DNA of 64,000 nucleotides from Endobugula sp047636495 (GTDB lineage Bacteria > Pseudomonadota > Gammaproteobacteria > Pseudomonadales > Cellvibrionaceae): contig JBLILH010000014.1 in assembly GCA_047636495.1 (NCBI GenBank), forward strand, positions 1-64,000, given 5' to 3'. The translations under genes were made by a program, and so were the position numbers. The notes under the pieces were generated by a model. It did no database searches. It was not told where the DNA came from and saw only the letters and a program-made list of their open reading frames with translations. How positions within the stretch are numbered: the first letter of the stretch is position 1; each line of letters starts with the position of its first letter. Shown piece by piece: positions 9,846 to 18,054 of this stretch.

Positions 9846-11045
9846 ATGAGTTTACGTTCTATTTTAGATGGTGTGGAACCGCATTTTCATAAAGGCGGTA
9901 AGTACGAAAGCTGGTACGCTTTGTATGAAGCAGTAGATACGGTATTTTATCGACCCAGTGATGTGACTAAAACAACGGCGCATGTTCGTGATGGTATCGA
10001 CTTAAAACGCATGATGATTACCGTATGGTTATGTACGTTCCCTGCCATGTTTTACGGTATGTACAATGTGGGTTTTCAAGCTAATACCATTATGGCCGAT
10101 ATGGGCTTAGCGGCTGTTGAAGGCTGGCGCGGCGGTATTATCGAACTGCTTGCAGGTTATAGCGCTAGCAGTGTGTGGGACAGTATGATCCACGGTGCCG
10201 TTTATTTTTTACCAATTTATGCCACAGTATTTATTGTAGGTGGTTTTTGGGAAGTGTTGTTTGCGATGAAGCGTGGACACGAAGTGAATGAAGGCTTCTT
10301 TGTAACGTCAGTCCTCTTCTCGTTAATTTGCCCTCCTGATCTACCTCTATGGCAAGCCGCCTTAGGCATTAGTTTCGGTGTGGTCATCGGTAAGGAAGTG
10401 TTTGGTGGGACCGGTAAAAACTTCCTTAACCCTGCCTTAACTGGCCGTGCGTTTTTATACTTCGCGTACCCTTCTTTTATGTCGGGTGATGCGGTGTGGA
10501 CAGCGGTTGACGGTTATACTGGTGCGACAGCGTTGTCTTGGGCAGCATCAGGTGGCGTCGAAGCACTCAACGCACAAATTGGTTTGATGAATGCTTTTTT
10601 TGGTAACTTACATGGTTCTTTTGGTGAGGTATCTACGTTAATGATCTTTGTGGGCGGTTTCTTCTTATTGGTTACTCGCATCGCATCGTGGCGAATAATG
10701 GCCGGCGTCATGCTGGGCATGGTGGCGACCTCTAGCCTGTTTAACTTTATTGGTTCCGACACCAACCCAATGTTTAATGTCCCTTGGTATTGGCATTTAA
10801 TGGTCGGTGGCTTTGCCTTTGGTATGGTATTTATGGCGACCGATCCAGTGTCATCGTCAATGACCAATGCCGGTAAATGGTGGTTTGGGGGTTTGGTCGG
10901 TTTGATGACTGTGCTTATCCGTGTGGTTAACCCCGCGTTCCCAGAAGGTATAATGTTAGCCATCTTATTTGCAAATTTATTTGCGCCGTTAATGGATCAC
11001 TTTGTTGTGCAAGCCAATATCAAAAGGAGACTAGCTCGTGCCTAG
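9846..11045 (+). CDS. nqrB: Na+-NQR subunit B, FMN-bearing membrane protein
   Basis: This 399-residue polytopic subunit carries covalent FMN and riboflavin and forms a main part of the Na+ pathway. About nine to ten hydrophobic segments are visible. The flavinylation motif DGYTGAT places the FMN-bearing threonine at about T228, equivalent to T236 in Vibrio cholerae. The GKNFLNPALTGRAFLYFAYP segment is highly typical of the family. Its 3' end overlaps the nqrC start by eight bases, so the two are probably translationally coupled. ApbE, encoded downstream, should attach the FMN. Confidence 0.97.
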   Translation: MSLRSILDGVEPHFHKGGKYESWYALYEAVDTVFYRPSDVTKTTAHVRDGIDLKRMMITVWLCTFPAMFYGMYNVGFQANTIMADMGLAAVEGWRGGIIELLAGYSASSVWDSMIHGAVYFLPIYATVFIVGGFWEVLFAMKRGHEVNEGFFVTSVLFSLICPPDLPLWQAALGISFGVVIGKEVFGGTGKNFLNPALTGRAFLYFAYPSFMSGDAVWTAVDGYTGATALSWAASGGVEALNAQIGLMNAFFGNLHGSFGEVSTLMIFVGGFFLLVTRIASWRIMAGVMLGMVATSSLFNFIGSDTNPMFNVPWYWHLMVGGFAFGMVFMATDPVSSSMTNAGKWWFGGLVGLMTVLIRVVNPAFPEGIMLAILFANLFAPLMDHFVVQANIKRRLARA

Positions 11046-11823
11046 TAAAAATTCTACACAGCGTACTCTGCTAGTGGCCTTCTTACTGTGTCTTGTTTGC
11101 TCAGTAATTGTGTCAACCGCAGCAGTTCTATTAAAACCTCTTCAGGTGGCGAATAAGCAGAAAGATTTTAAAATTAATATTTTAAAAGCGGGTGGCCTCT
11201 ACGAGCAAGGTATTGCTGACGGTAAAAGCATCAGCGAGATGTTTGAAAAGGTTACGACTAGATTAGTCGATATCGATACGGGTGAATATACCGATGAAGT
11301 AGAAAAAACGACGTATGACCAGCGTAGAGCTGCCAAAGATCCAGCACTTTCAGACGCGCTCTCGACAGAAAATGATCTGGCAAAAATTTCACGCCGCGTA
11401 AAAATTTCTAAAGTCTACTTAGTGCAAAACGAAAGTGGTCTGCAAAAAGTCATACTGCCCGTGAAAGGCTATGGTTTGTGGTCGACGCTTTATGGTTTTC
11501 TTTCGTTAGAAAGTGACTTAAATACCGTGTCGGGTTTAGTGTTTTATGAACATTTTGAAACCCCTGGTCTAGGCGGCGAAGTGGATAACCCTAAATGGAA
11601 AGGGTTATGGGAAGGTAAGTTAGTATACGGCGATGGTGGAGACGTCAAGTTGACGGTTATCAAAGGCAACGTTGATGCAAATACTACTGAACCAGAATAC
11701 AAAGTCGATGGTTTATCGGGTGCAACGCTGACCAGTAAAGGTGTCGATAATTTAGTTAAATTTTGGATGGGCTCGATGGGCTATGCTAAATATCTAAGCA
11801 ACTTAAAACAAGGGGAGGCTTAA
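11038..11823 (+). CDS. nqrC: Na+-NQR subunit C, covalent FMN subunit
   Basis: NqrC has one N-terminal membrane helix (about residues 8-31) followed by a periplasmic domain that carries FMN on a threonine. The motif DGLSGATLTS puts the acceptor at about T230. The 261-residue length is normal. It starts with GTG inside the end of nqrB, preceded by AAAGGAG. Segments such as GYGLWSTLYGFLSLE and ETPGLGGEVDNPKWKG are characteristic. It receives electrons from the NqrB/NqrD-E side of the complex. Confidence 0.97.
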   Translation: MPSKNSTQRTLLVAFLLCLVCSVIVSTAAVLLKPLQVANKQKDFKINILKAGGLYEQGIADGKSISEMFEKVTTRLVDIDTGEYTDEVEKTTYDQRRAAKDPALSDALSTENDLAKISRRVKISKVYLVQNESGLQKVILPVKGYGLWSTLYGFLSLESDLNTVSGLVFYEHFETPGLGGEVDNPKWKGLWEGKLVYGDGGDVKLTVIKGNVDANTTEPEYKVDGLSGATLTSKGVDNLVKFWMGSMGYAKYLSNLKQGEA

Positions 11824-11826
11824 GCC

Positions 11827-12486
11827 ATGAAAATTAAAGATCTATTGTATAAGCCATTATTCGAAGATAATCCTATTGCGTTACAAATTTTAGGTATTTG
11901 TTCTGCTCTCGCGGTCACTAGTAGTTTAAAAGTCACCATTGTGATGTGTATAGCAGTAACGATTGTCACAGGCTTTTCTAATTTTTTCGTATCTCTCGTG
12001 CGTAATCATACACCGAGTAGTATTCGTATTATTGTTCAAATGATCATTATCGCCTCGTTGGTGATACTGGTTGACCAAGTATTAAAAGCAGTCGCTTACG
12101 ACATTAGTAAGCAGCTGTCGGTATTTGTAGGACTAATTATTACTAACTGTATTGTTATGGGACGTGCGGAAGCGTTTGCGATGAAGAACCCGCCGATCCC
12201 TAGCTTCTTAGATGGTATTGGTAACGGCTTAGGCTATAGTGCAATTTTGTTAGGCCTCGCTTTTATTCGTGAGTTATTTGGTTCAGGCAAGTTGTTCGGT
12301 ATAGAGATACTTCCATTAGTCACTGACGGTGGCTGGTATGTGTCTAACGGTATGCTATTACTGCCACCTAGCGCTTTCTTCTTAATTGGTTTGTTTATCT
12401 GGGCTATTCGCGCAGTAAAAACTGACCAGGTTGAGCAGGACGAATTTAAAATTTCATCTAATACTCAAGTTAAGGGAGCTCATTAA
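11827..12486 (+). CDS. nqrD: Na+-NQR subunit D
   Basis: This 219-residue integral membrane subunit has about six helices. With NqrE it forms the pseudo-symmetric core that holds the intramembrane iron centre. The TNCIVMGRAEAFA segment contains the conserved cysteine, and another cysteine lies near the N-terminus (LGICSALAV). The gene starts 3 bases after the nqrC stop and overlaps nqrE by one base (TAATG), an arrangement that favours balanced synthesis of D and E. Confidence 0.96.
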   Translation: MKIKDLLYKPLFEDNPIALQILGICSALAVTSSLKVTIVMCIAVTIVTGFSNFFVSLVRNHTPSSIRIIVQMIIIASLVILVDQVLKAVAYDISKQLSVFVGLIITNCIVMGRAEAFAMKNPPIPSFLDGIGNGLGYSAILLGLAFIRELFGSGKLFGIEILPLVTDGGWYVSNGMLLLPPSAFFLIGLFIWAIRAVKTDQVEQDEFKISSNTQVKGAH

Positions 12487-13094
12487 TGGAAGAATTACTG
12501 AGTTTATTTGTTCGCTCTATTTTTATAGAGAACATGGCGCTAGCCTTCTTTTTAGGTATGTGTACATTTATAGCAGTGTCTAAAAAAGTAGAGGCAGCAA
12601 TTGGTTTAGGTATCACCGTTGTTGTGGTATTAACTATTACAACTCCCGTGAATAATTTGCTTTATACCTACCTACTCGCCGATGGTGCATTGGCTTGGGC
12701 AGGATTACCTGAAGTTGATTTGAGCTTTTTAGGATTAATTACGTATATAGGTGTGATTGCTGCATTAATTCAGATCATGGAAATGGTTTTGGATAAATAT
12801 GTGCCTTCTCTGTACAACGCGTTAGGTGTATTCCTGCCGTTAATTACAGTGAATTGTGCCATTTTGGGTGCTTCGCTATTTATGGTTGAGCGCAGCTACA
12901 ATTTTGCTGAAAGTGTTGTCTTTGGTGCTGGTGCTGGTACAGGTTGGGCACTGGCGATTGTTGCCTTAGCCGGTATCCGTGAAAAAATGAAATATAGCGA
13001 TGTGCCAGATGGTTTAAAAGGTTTAGGCATTACTTTTATTACTGTTGGCCTAATGTCATTGGGCTTTATGTCTTTTGGTGGCATCGATCTATAA
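12486..13094 (+). CDS. nqrE: Na+-NQR subunit E
   Basis: This 202-residue membrane subunit is paralogous to NqrD and paired with it around the shared iron centre. Conserved cysteines are visible in LGMCTFIAVSKK and TVNCAILGASLF. The N-terminus MEELLSLFVRSIFIENMALA is typical. The start codon overlaps the nqrD stop. A 20-base gap with GCGAGGG separates it from nqrF. Confidence 0.96.
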   Translation: MEELLSLFVRSIFIENMALAFFLGMCTFIAVSKKVEAAIGLGITVVVVLTITTPVNNLLYTYLLADGALAWAGLPEVDLSFLGLITYIGVIAALIQIMEMVLDKYVPSLYNALGVFLPLITVNCAILGASLFMVERSYNFAESVVFGAGAGTGWALAIVALAGIREKMKYSDVPDGLKGLGITFITVGLMSLGFMSFGGIDL

Positions 13095-13114
13095 TTGCGA
13101 GGGTTAGTTAAAAG

Positions 13115-14338
13115 ATGAATATTGAAATTATTCTAGGCGTTGCCATGTTCACACTACTGGTGTTGGCATTGGTAGTGATTATATTATCTGCACGCGCTAA
13201 ATTAGTGACATCGGGTGATGTCACTATCACGGTGAATCATGAGAAAAAGATTGTCGTACCCGCAGGAGGTAAACTTTTACAGACTCTGGCTGAGTCAGGT
13301 TTATTTTTACCCTCGGCGTGTGGCGGTGGAGGCACTTGTGCACAATGTAAGTGTATTGTCGAGTCTGGCGGCGGTGGTATTTTACCGACCGAAGAATCAC
13401 ACTTTAATAAACGTGAAGCTAACCAAGGCTGGCGCTTGTCTTGCCAGGTGCCGGTGAAGCAAGACATGAATGTAGAAGTTGAAGACGACGTATTTGGTGT
13501 TAAGCAATGGGAATGTGAAACCGTCTCTAATCCTAATATGGCCACCTTTATTAAAGAGCTTACGCTGAAGCTACCTGAGGGTGAAAGTGTTGATTTCCGT
13601 GCAGGTGGCTATGTCCAGTTAGAAATACCGCCACATCATATTCAATTTAAAGATTTCGATATTGAAGAAGAGTATCGTGGTGATTGGGAACGTTTTGGTT
13701 TCTTTAATCTAGAGTCTAAAGTTGATGAGCCTGTTATTCGTGCGTACTCTATGGCAAATTACCCTGAAGAGCGCGGTTTAGTGAAGTTCAATATCCGTAT
13801 TGCTACTCCACCTCCTGGTGCTCAAGGTATTCCACCCGGACAAATGTCTTCTTATATATTCAATATGAAGCCAGGTGATAAGATCGCTGTATACGGTCCA
13901 TTTGGTGAGTTCTTTGCGAAAGATAGCGATGCCGAAATGGTGTTTATTGGTGGTGGTGCAGGTATGGCGCCAATGCGTTCACATTTGTTTGATCAGCTCA
14001 AACGCTTACACAGCAAGCGTAAAATTAGTTTTTGGTACGGCGCGCGCTCTCTTCGTGAAATGTTCTACGAAGATGAATACGACATGTTGGCAAGTGAAAA
14101 TGAAAACTTTAACTGGCATGTTGCCTTATCTGATCCCCAGCCCGAAGATAATTGGGATGGCTTAACAGGCTTTATTCATAATGTGTTGTTTGAAGAGTAT
14201 CTTAAGGCTCATCCTGCACCCGAAGATTGCGAATATTACATGTGTGGTCCACCTATGATGAACCAAGCGGTTATCAAAATGTTGAAAGATCTTGGTGTTG
14301 AAGATGAAAATATCATGCTAGATGATTTTGGTGGCTAA
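13115..14338 (+). CDS. nqrF: Na+-NQR subunit F, NADH-oxidising flavoprotein
   Basis: NqrF is the entry point of electrons: it oxidises NADH with FAD and passes electrons through a [2Fe-2S] cluster. The 407-residue protein has one N-terminal membrane helix (about residues 4-24). A ferredoxin domain follows with cluster ligands C69, C75, C78 and C110, within one residue of the Vibrio positions. FAD-binding (RAYSMANYP) and NAD-binding (GGGAGMAPMRSH, MCGPPMM) domains of the ferredoxin-reductase fold come next. The C-terminus LDDFGG is typical. Its TAA overlaps the ATG of apbE by one base. Confidence 0.97.
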   Translation: MNIEIILGVAMFTLLVLALVVIILSARAKLVTSGDVTITVNHEKKIVVPAGGKLLQTLAESGLFLPSACGGGGTCAQCKCIVESGGGGILPTEESHFNKREANQGWRLSCQVPVKQDMNVEVEDDVFGVKQWECETVSNPNMATFIKELTLKLPEGESVDFRAGGYVQLEIPPHHIQFKDFDIEEEYRGDWERFGFFNLESKVDEPVIRAYSMANYPEERGLVKFNIRIATPPPGAQGIPPGQMSSYIFNMKPGDKIAVYGPFGEFFAKDSDAEMVFIGGGAGMAPMRSHLFDQLKRLHSKRKISFWYGARSLREMFYEDEYDMLASENENFNWHVALSDPQPEDNWDGLTGFIHNVLFEEYLKAHPAPEDCEYYMCGPPMMNQAVIKMLKDLGVEDENIMLDDFGG

Positions 14339-15522
14339 TGTTGTTACATACTATAGTGAGTAAGCTTTGCTTCTCTCGTCAGGTAACCAATACCCTGCAC
14401 ACACACAGTGCGGGATATTGGTTTTTTTTATTCCTGCTGTTACTCAGTCAGTTGGTGGCTTGTAGTGAACCCCCTAATGTGTACCCTATTTCTGCTATTG
14501 GTGGACAAACTATGGGGACGACGTACAACATCAGCATAGTTGATAATGCCAGCGATGAGCATTTTAGTGACGCAAAACTAAATGCTATAAAGTCAACTAT
14601 CGATGCGAAACTAGTCGATATCAATCTACTGATGTCTACTTATATTGCTGATTCAGAAATTTCACGTTTTAACCAGATTGAGCATAATCAATGGTTTGCG
14701 TTATCTCCCGAGACCTTAAGCGTTATCGAATACAGCTTATATTTATCGGAACTCACAAACGGTAAATTTGATATTACCGTATCACCACTGGTTAATTTGT
14801 GGGGTTTTGGAAGTGAAGGCGAAACAGATTTTCCTTCCGCTGAAGCCATTGCTAAAGCCAAAGAGAAAGTAGGCTGGAAGGCTCTTATTATTGATAAAAA
14901 AAATCTACGTATTAAAAAAGCTAAGCCCTTAACGATCGACTTATCGGCTATTGCAAAAGGCTATGGGGTAGATGTCATAGCCCAGTGGTTAGAGACCCAA
15001 GGAATCGACAGCTATCTTGTTGAGATTGGTGGTGAAATACGCGTTAAAGGTCGTAAGCCCGGTGGCAAGCGCTGGCGGGTAGGGATTGAAACACCTTCAT
15101 TGTTTCAGCAGGGTGCACGTAAAGTAATAGAGCTTAATGATGTGGCCGTAGCAACATCGGGTGATTACCGAAACTTCTTCGAAAAAGAGGGGATTCGTTA
15201 CTCGCATACTATAGATCCAGTGACCGGTAATCCGGTCATTCACAATATAGCGTCAATCACCGTTATTGTAAGCAGCTCGTTGACTGATAAGACGATCGAT
15301 AGTGATGCGAGTGATGCGAGTGATGCGAGTGATGAAACGCGTAGAAAAACTTACAGTGCAATGAAAGCCGACGGTCTGGCAACGGCCTTTATGACACTGG
15401 GCGAAGAGGAAGCGCAGGCACTGGCTAATCAGTTAGGGCTGCCAATTTATATATTACGCTATGACGATGAAGTATTTACGGAATCTTTTTCCAATGGTTT
15501 TGTCCCCTATTTAAGCTATTAA
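14338..15522 (+). CDS. apbE: FAD:protein FMN transferase ApbE (lipoprotein)
   Basis: ApbE attaches FMN covalently to threonines of NqrB and NqrC. The 394-residue protein has a long signal region and a lipobox LVAC with Cys42 as lipidation site, so it is predicted to be anchored in the periplasm. Family motifs seen are GGQTMGTTYNISI, DLSAIAKGYGVD and YSHTIDPVTGNPV. An insert near residues 321-333 (DASDASDASDE) is encoded by a 9-bp tandem repeat and is not part of the normal family core. It is translationally coupled to nqrF, which fits its role in maturing that complex. Confidence 0.95.
   Translation: MLLHTIVSKLCFSRQVTNTLHTHSAGYWFFLFLLLLSQLVACSEPPNVYPISAIGGQTMGTTYNISIVDNASDEHFSDAKLNAIKSTIDAKLVDINLLMSTYIADSEISRFNQIEHNQWFALSPETLSVIEYSLYLSELTNGKFDITVSPLVNLWGFGSEGETDFPSAEAIAKAKEKVGWKALIIDKKNLRIKKAKPLTIDLSAIAKGYGVDVIAQWLETQGIDSYLVEIGGEIRVKGRKPGGKRWRVGIETPSLFQQGARKVIELNDVAVATSGDYRNFFEKEGIRYSHTIDPVTGNPVIHNIASITVIVSSSLTDKTIDSDASDASDASDETRRKTYSAMKADGLATAFMTLGEEEAQALANQLGLPIYILRYDDEVFTESFSNGFVPYLSY
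15301..15335 (+). repeat. 9-bp tandem repeat inside apbE
   Basis: AGTGATGCG occurs three times in a row, followed by a partial fourth copy. It adds Asp-Ala-Ser triplets in a variable loop of ApbE. Because the unit is a multiple of three, copy-number change keeps the reading frame. Confidence 0.85.
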
Positions 15523-15613
15523 TCACTTTTAGTGGCGTTTTTTCTGGCTATAATGAGTGATTATACTGGCTATTTGTTCTGCTTTATAATCACGACTATT
15601 AAGAGGTACTACT

Positions 15614-15850
15614 ATGTTGACCGTGTTTCTCGGGTTTATTTTGTTAAGTTTGGTCATCGCTGGTATGGCGATAGGTGTTATTATGGGTCGTCGACCCATT
15701 ACTGGGTCATGCGGTGGTATTGGCGCGGCTCTTGGCGTTAAGAATTACAACTGTGATATTTGTAATGACGATCCAGCAAGATGTGAAGAAGTTACCACCA
15801 GTGAACGGCAAGTGAAAACTCTAGCATATGATGCGACTAAAAAAGAGTAA
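15614..15850 (+). CDS. nqrM: Na+-NQR maturation protein NqrM
   Basis: This 78-residue DUF539 protein has one N-terminal membrane helix and a cysteine-rich tail. The tail pattern GSCGGIGAALG, then CDICNDDPARCEE, gives the four cysteines typical of NqrM. The family is required for insertion of the iron centre into the NqrD/NqrE core. It is the last gene of the nqr cluster, 91 bases after apbE, and is preceded by AAGAGG. A longer overlapping open frame starting at 15532 is in a different frame and is not the gene. Confidence 0.93.
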   Translation: MLTVFLGFILLSLVIAGMAIGVIMGRRPITGSCGGIGAALGVKNYNCDICNDDPARCEEVTTSERQVKTLAYDATKKE

Positions 15851-15924
15851 TGAGTTCACTATAATATTTGACTTTGTCGTACATCACTCGCATTTATCTT
15901 ATTGTTATAAAAAAGGTTATTATT

Positions 15925-17325
15925 TTGAAGTATGATTTTGATTTGTTGGTGATCGGTTCCGGTCCCGCTGGTGAAGGAGCTGCAATGGCAGCTATTAAGA
16001 ATGGTCTTAGAGTGGCAGCGATAGAAAATCGGCCTGAAGTAGGCGGCAGCTGCTTGCACAAAGGCACTATCCCATCAAAATCATTACGGCATGTTATTCA
16101 GCAAATTATTCGCTATAAAAGTAGCCATGTATTTAATGCGCTAGGTGATACAAGATCGATCACTTTTCCAGCCGCACTTAAAGAATCTCAGCGAGTCATT
16201 CCCAAACAAATCAATGTGCACAACTCTTTTTATGTAAAGAACCGTGTCAATTTGTTTAATGGGCAAGCTAAATTTATTAACCAACACGAAGTCGAAATTT
16301 TTTCTTCGAATACTGTGACGAAAACGGTAACAGCAAAAGACTTCATTATTGCAACAGGTTCACGACCTTATAATCCAGAGGGTGTTGATTTTTTACATCC
16401 CCGCGTTTACGACAGCGATTCGATACTTGAAATGGCGCATACGCCACGGACTATTATAATTTATGGTGCGGGTGTTATTGGCTGCGAATATGCTTCTATA
16501 TTTGCCGGTTTAGGTATTAAAGTTGACCTAGTCAACACTCGAGACCGGCTGTTGTCTTTTTTAGATGATGAAATTTCTGGTGCATTAAATTATCACCTTA
16601 GAGACGTTAGTGTGATGATTAGACACCAAGAAGAATTTGATTATCTAGAAGCCAACGATGATTCGGTGACGGTACATTTAAAGTCGGGGAAGCGTCTATA
16701 TGCTGATGCTATTTTATGGTGTAACGGCAGAACCGGTAACACTGATACCTTAGCGTTAGAAAACGCTGGTTTAACACCCGATAGCCGTGGTCAGTTGAAA
16801 GTTGATGATACTTATCGCACCGCAGTAGACAATATTTACGCCGCGGGTGACGTGATTGGATGGCCTAGCTTAGCGAGCGCTTCTTATGATCAGGGACGTG
16901 CAGCGACCGGCTCAATATTAGGTTGTGATATTAATCATGTCAACGATGTGCCTACGGGTATCTATACACTGCCCGAGATCAGCTCAGTGGGTAAAACAGA
17001 ACGGGAACTGACTGATGAGAAAGTCCCTTACGAGGTTGGGCGTGCATTCTTTAAGAGTATTGCGAGGGCCCAAATTAGCGGTGAAGAAGTGGGGATGTTA
17101 AAGATTCTTTTTCATATCGATACTTTTGAAATTCTAGGTATTCATTGTTTTGGTGCCGAGGCATCAGAAATTATTCATATTGGTCAAGCTATTATGAAAC
17201 AACCCGGTAAGCAAAATAATATTAAATATTTCCTCAATACCACGTTCAACTACCCCACAATGGCAGAAGCCTATCGAATTGCAGCTCTAGCGGGGTTAAA
17301 TCGCACGCAACGTTTTTCGTATTAA
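15925..17325 (+). CDS. sthA: soluble pyridine nucleotide transhydrogenase
   Basis: SthA transfers hydride between NADPH and NAD+, balancing redox pools. I place the start at TTG 15925, after AAAAGGTT. This gives a 466-residue protein beginning with the FAD Rossmann motif LLVIGSGPAGEGAAMAA, the same length as E. coli SthA. An upstream TTG at 15868 would add 19 residues unlike family members. The second nucleotide-binding motif YGAGVIGCEYASIFAGLG and the FAD motif YAAGDVIGWPSLASA are intact. The usual redox-active CXXXXC is absent (GGSCLHKGTIPS), as normal for this subfamily. It follows nqrM as in Pseudomonas. Confidence 0.95.
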   Translation: MKYDFDLLVIGSGPAGEGAAMAAIKNGLRVAAIENRPEVGGSCLHKGTIPSKSLRHVIQQIIRYKSSHVFNALGDTRSITFPAALKESQRVIPKQINVHNSFYVKNRVNLFNGQAKFINQHEVEIFSSNTVTKTVTAKDFIIATGSRPYNPEGVDFLHPRVYDSDSILEMAHTPRTIIIYGAGVIGCEYASIFAGLGIKVDLVNTRDRLLSFLDDEISGALNYHLRDVSVMIRHQEEFDYLEANDDSVTVHLKSGKRLYADAILWCNGRTGNTDTLALENAGLTPDSRGQLKVDDTYRTAVDNIYAAGDVIGWPSLASASYDQGRAATGSILGCDINHVNDVPTGIYTLPEISSVGKTERELTDEKVPYEVGRAFFKSIARAQISGEEVGMLKILFHIDTFEILGIHCFGAEASEIIHIGQAIMKQPGKQNNIKYFLNTTFNYPTMAEAYRIAALAGLNRTQRFSY

Positions 17326-17362
17326 GTAGTGTAGATAAACACTTGTCATATTAGGTGCTGAT

Positions 17363-17406
17363 CGCATAAAAAAGTCGAATTTACAAATGCTTGGCTTTTT
17401 TATGCG
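17363..17406. terminator. terminator after sthA
   Basis: A 12-bp perfect stem CGCATAAAAAAG / CTTTTTTATGCG surrounds a 20-base loop. The A-run on one arm and T-run on the other suggest a bidirectional terminator. It lies 38 bases after the sthA stop. Confidence 0.75.
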
Positions 17407-17428
17407 AAGATAACATTTTTTTATTACG

Positions 17429-17538
17429 CTAGGCGCTTGTCGTGTTTAGGAAAAATCTATTGCATCGGCACGAAATGGGTGCATCTTTTCGAACTCTCAC
17501 CGCCTCGTCTCGACCCCCTAAATCCGACAGACGTTTAG
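17429..17538. mobile_element. MITE-like element, copy 1
   Basis: A non-coding unit of about 110 bp has inverted ends: the left CTTGTCGTGTTTAGG and the right, read in reverse, CTGTCGGATTTAGG. The interior resembles two other units at 28377-28563 and 47448-47548 (shared GGAAAAATCTAYTGC, CTCACCGCCTCG and CGAC words). It carries no transposase, so any movement would need one elsewhere. Confidence 0.6.
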
Positions 17539-17649
17539 TGCTTAAGTTGGGAACTACAAAAATAACGCCGTAGCAAACTCCAAGCTGATCGACCCGAGTA
17601 CTTATGTATTCTGGCTTAAATAAATAATAACAAGCTGATCAAGTCTACG

Positions 17650-17853
17650 CTAACGAGCACAATAGTCTATAGAAGCGCCAAAACGACCATAGGATAGGCG
17701 AATCGATGGGTCGAGTGCATGCATCAGTAAGAATAAACATGCTGCTTGTTCATTAGGCGTCGCAAGACTTGGTAAGTTTGTTCCTGTGTTAATGACTTCA
17801 GTTAAGTCTTCAAAATGTTCACGGCTGGTGGTACTAATAAGGGAAAGCATCAC
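17650..17853 (-). CDS. small hypothetical protein
   Basis: This 67-residue open frame starts at GTG and has protein-like composition, including TPNEQAACLFLLMHALDP. I do not recognise it, no strong ribosome binding site is visible, and it lies in a gene-poor gap between sthA and the FimL-like gene. It could be a real small protein, a remnant of a longer gene, or chance. Confidence is low. Confidence 0.3.
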   Translation of the reverse strand: MMLSLISTTSREHFEDLTEVINTGTNLPSLATPNEQAACLFLLMHALDPSIRLSYGRFGASIDYCAR

Positions 17854-18054
17854 AGCTATATGTAAAAGTAGCTTGGGAAGCCACTATTCTCCATCTTGGC
17901 GTTATGGATTAGACGCACATTGTAGAATAAAATGTGCGTTACTTAAAACAATCGTTTTGATTTGAGTGTTATATTACGTACTATTATAAATAAGCCTATA
18001 TTCACAGCCTGGAAATGCCTTTTGAGTGATAAACAAGCAATAAACCTAACATCT

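Noticed and set aside
15868..15924. Longer N-terminus for SthA from TTG 15868
   Set aside because: It adds 19 residues before the FAD motif that relatives lack, while TTG 15925 has a good ribosome binding site and gives the family length.
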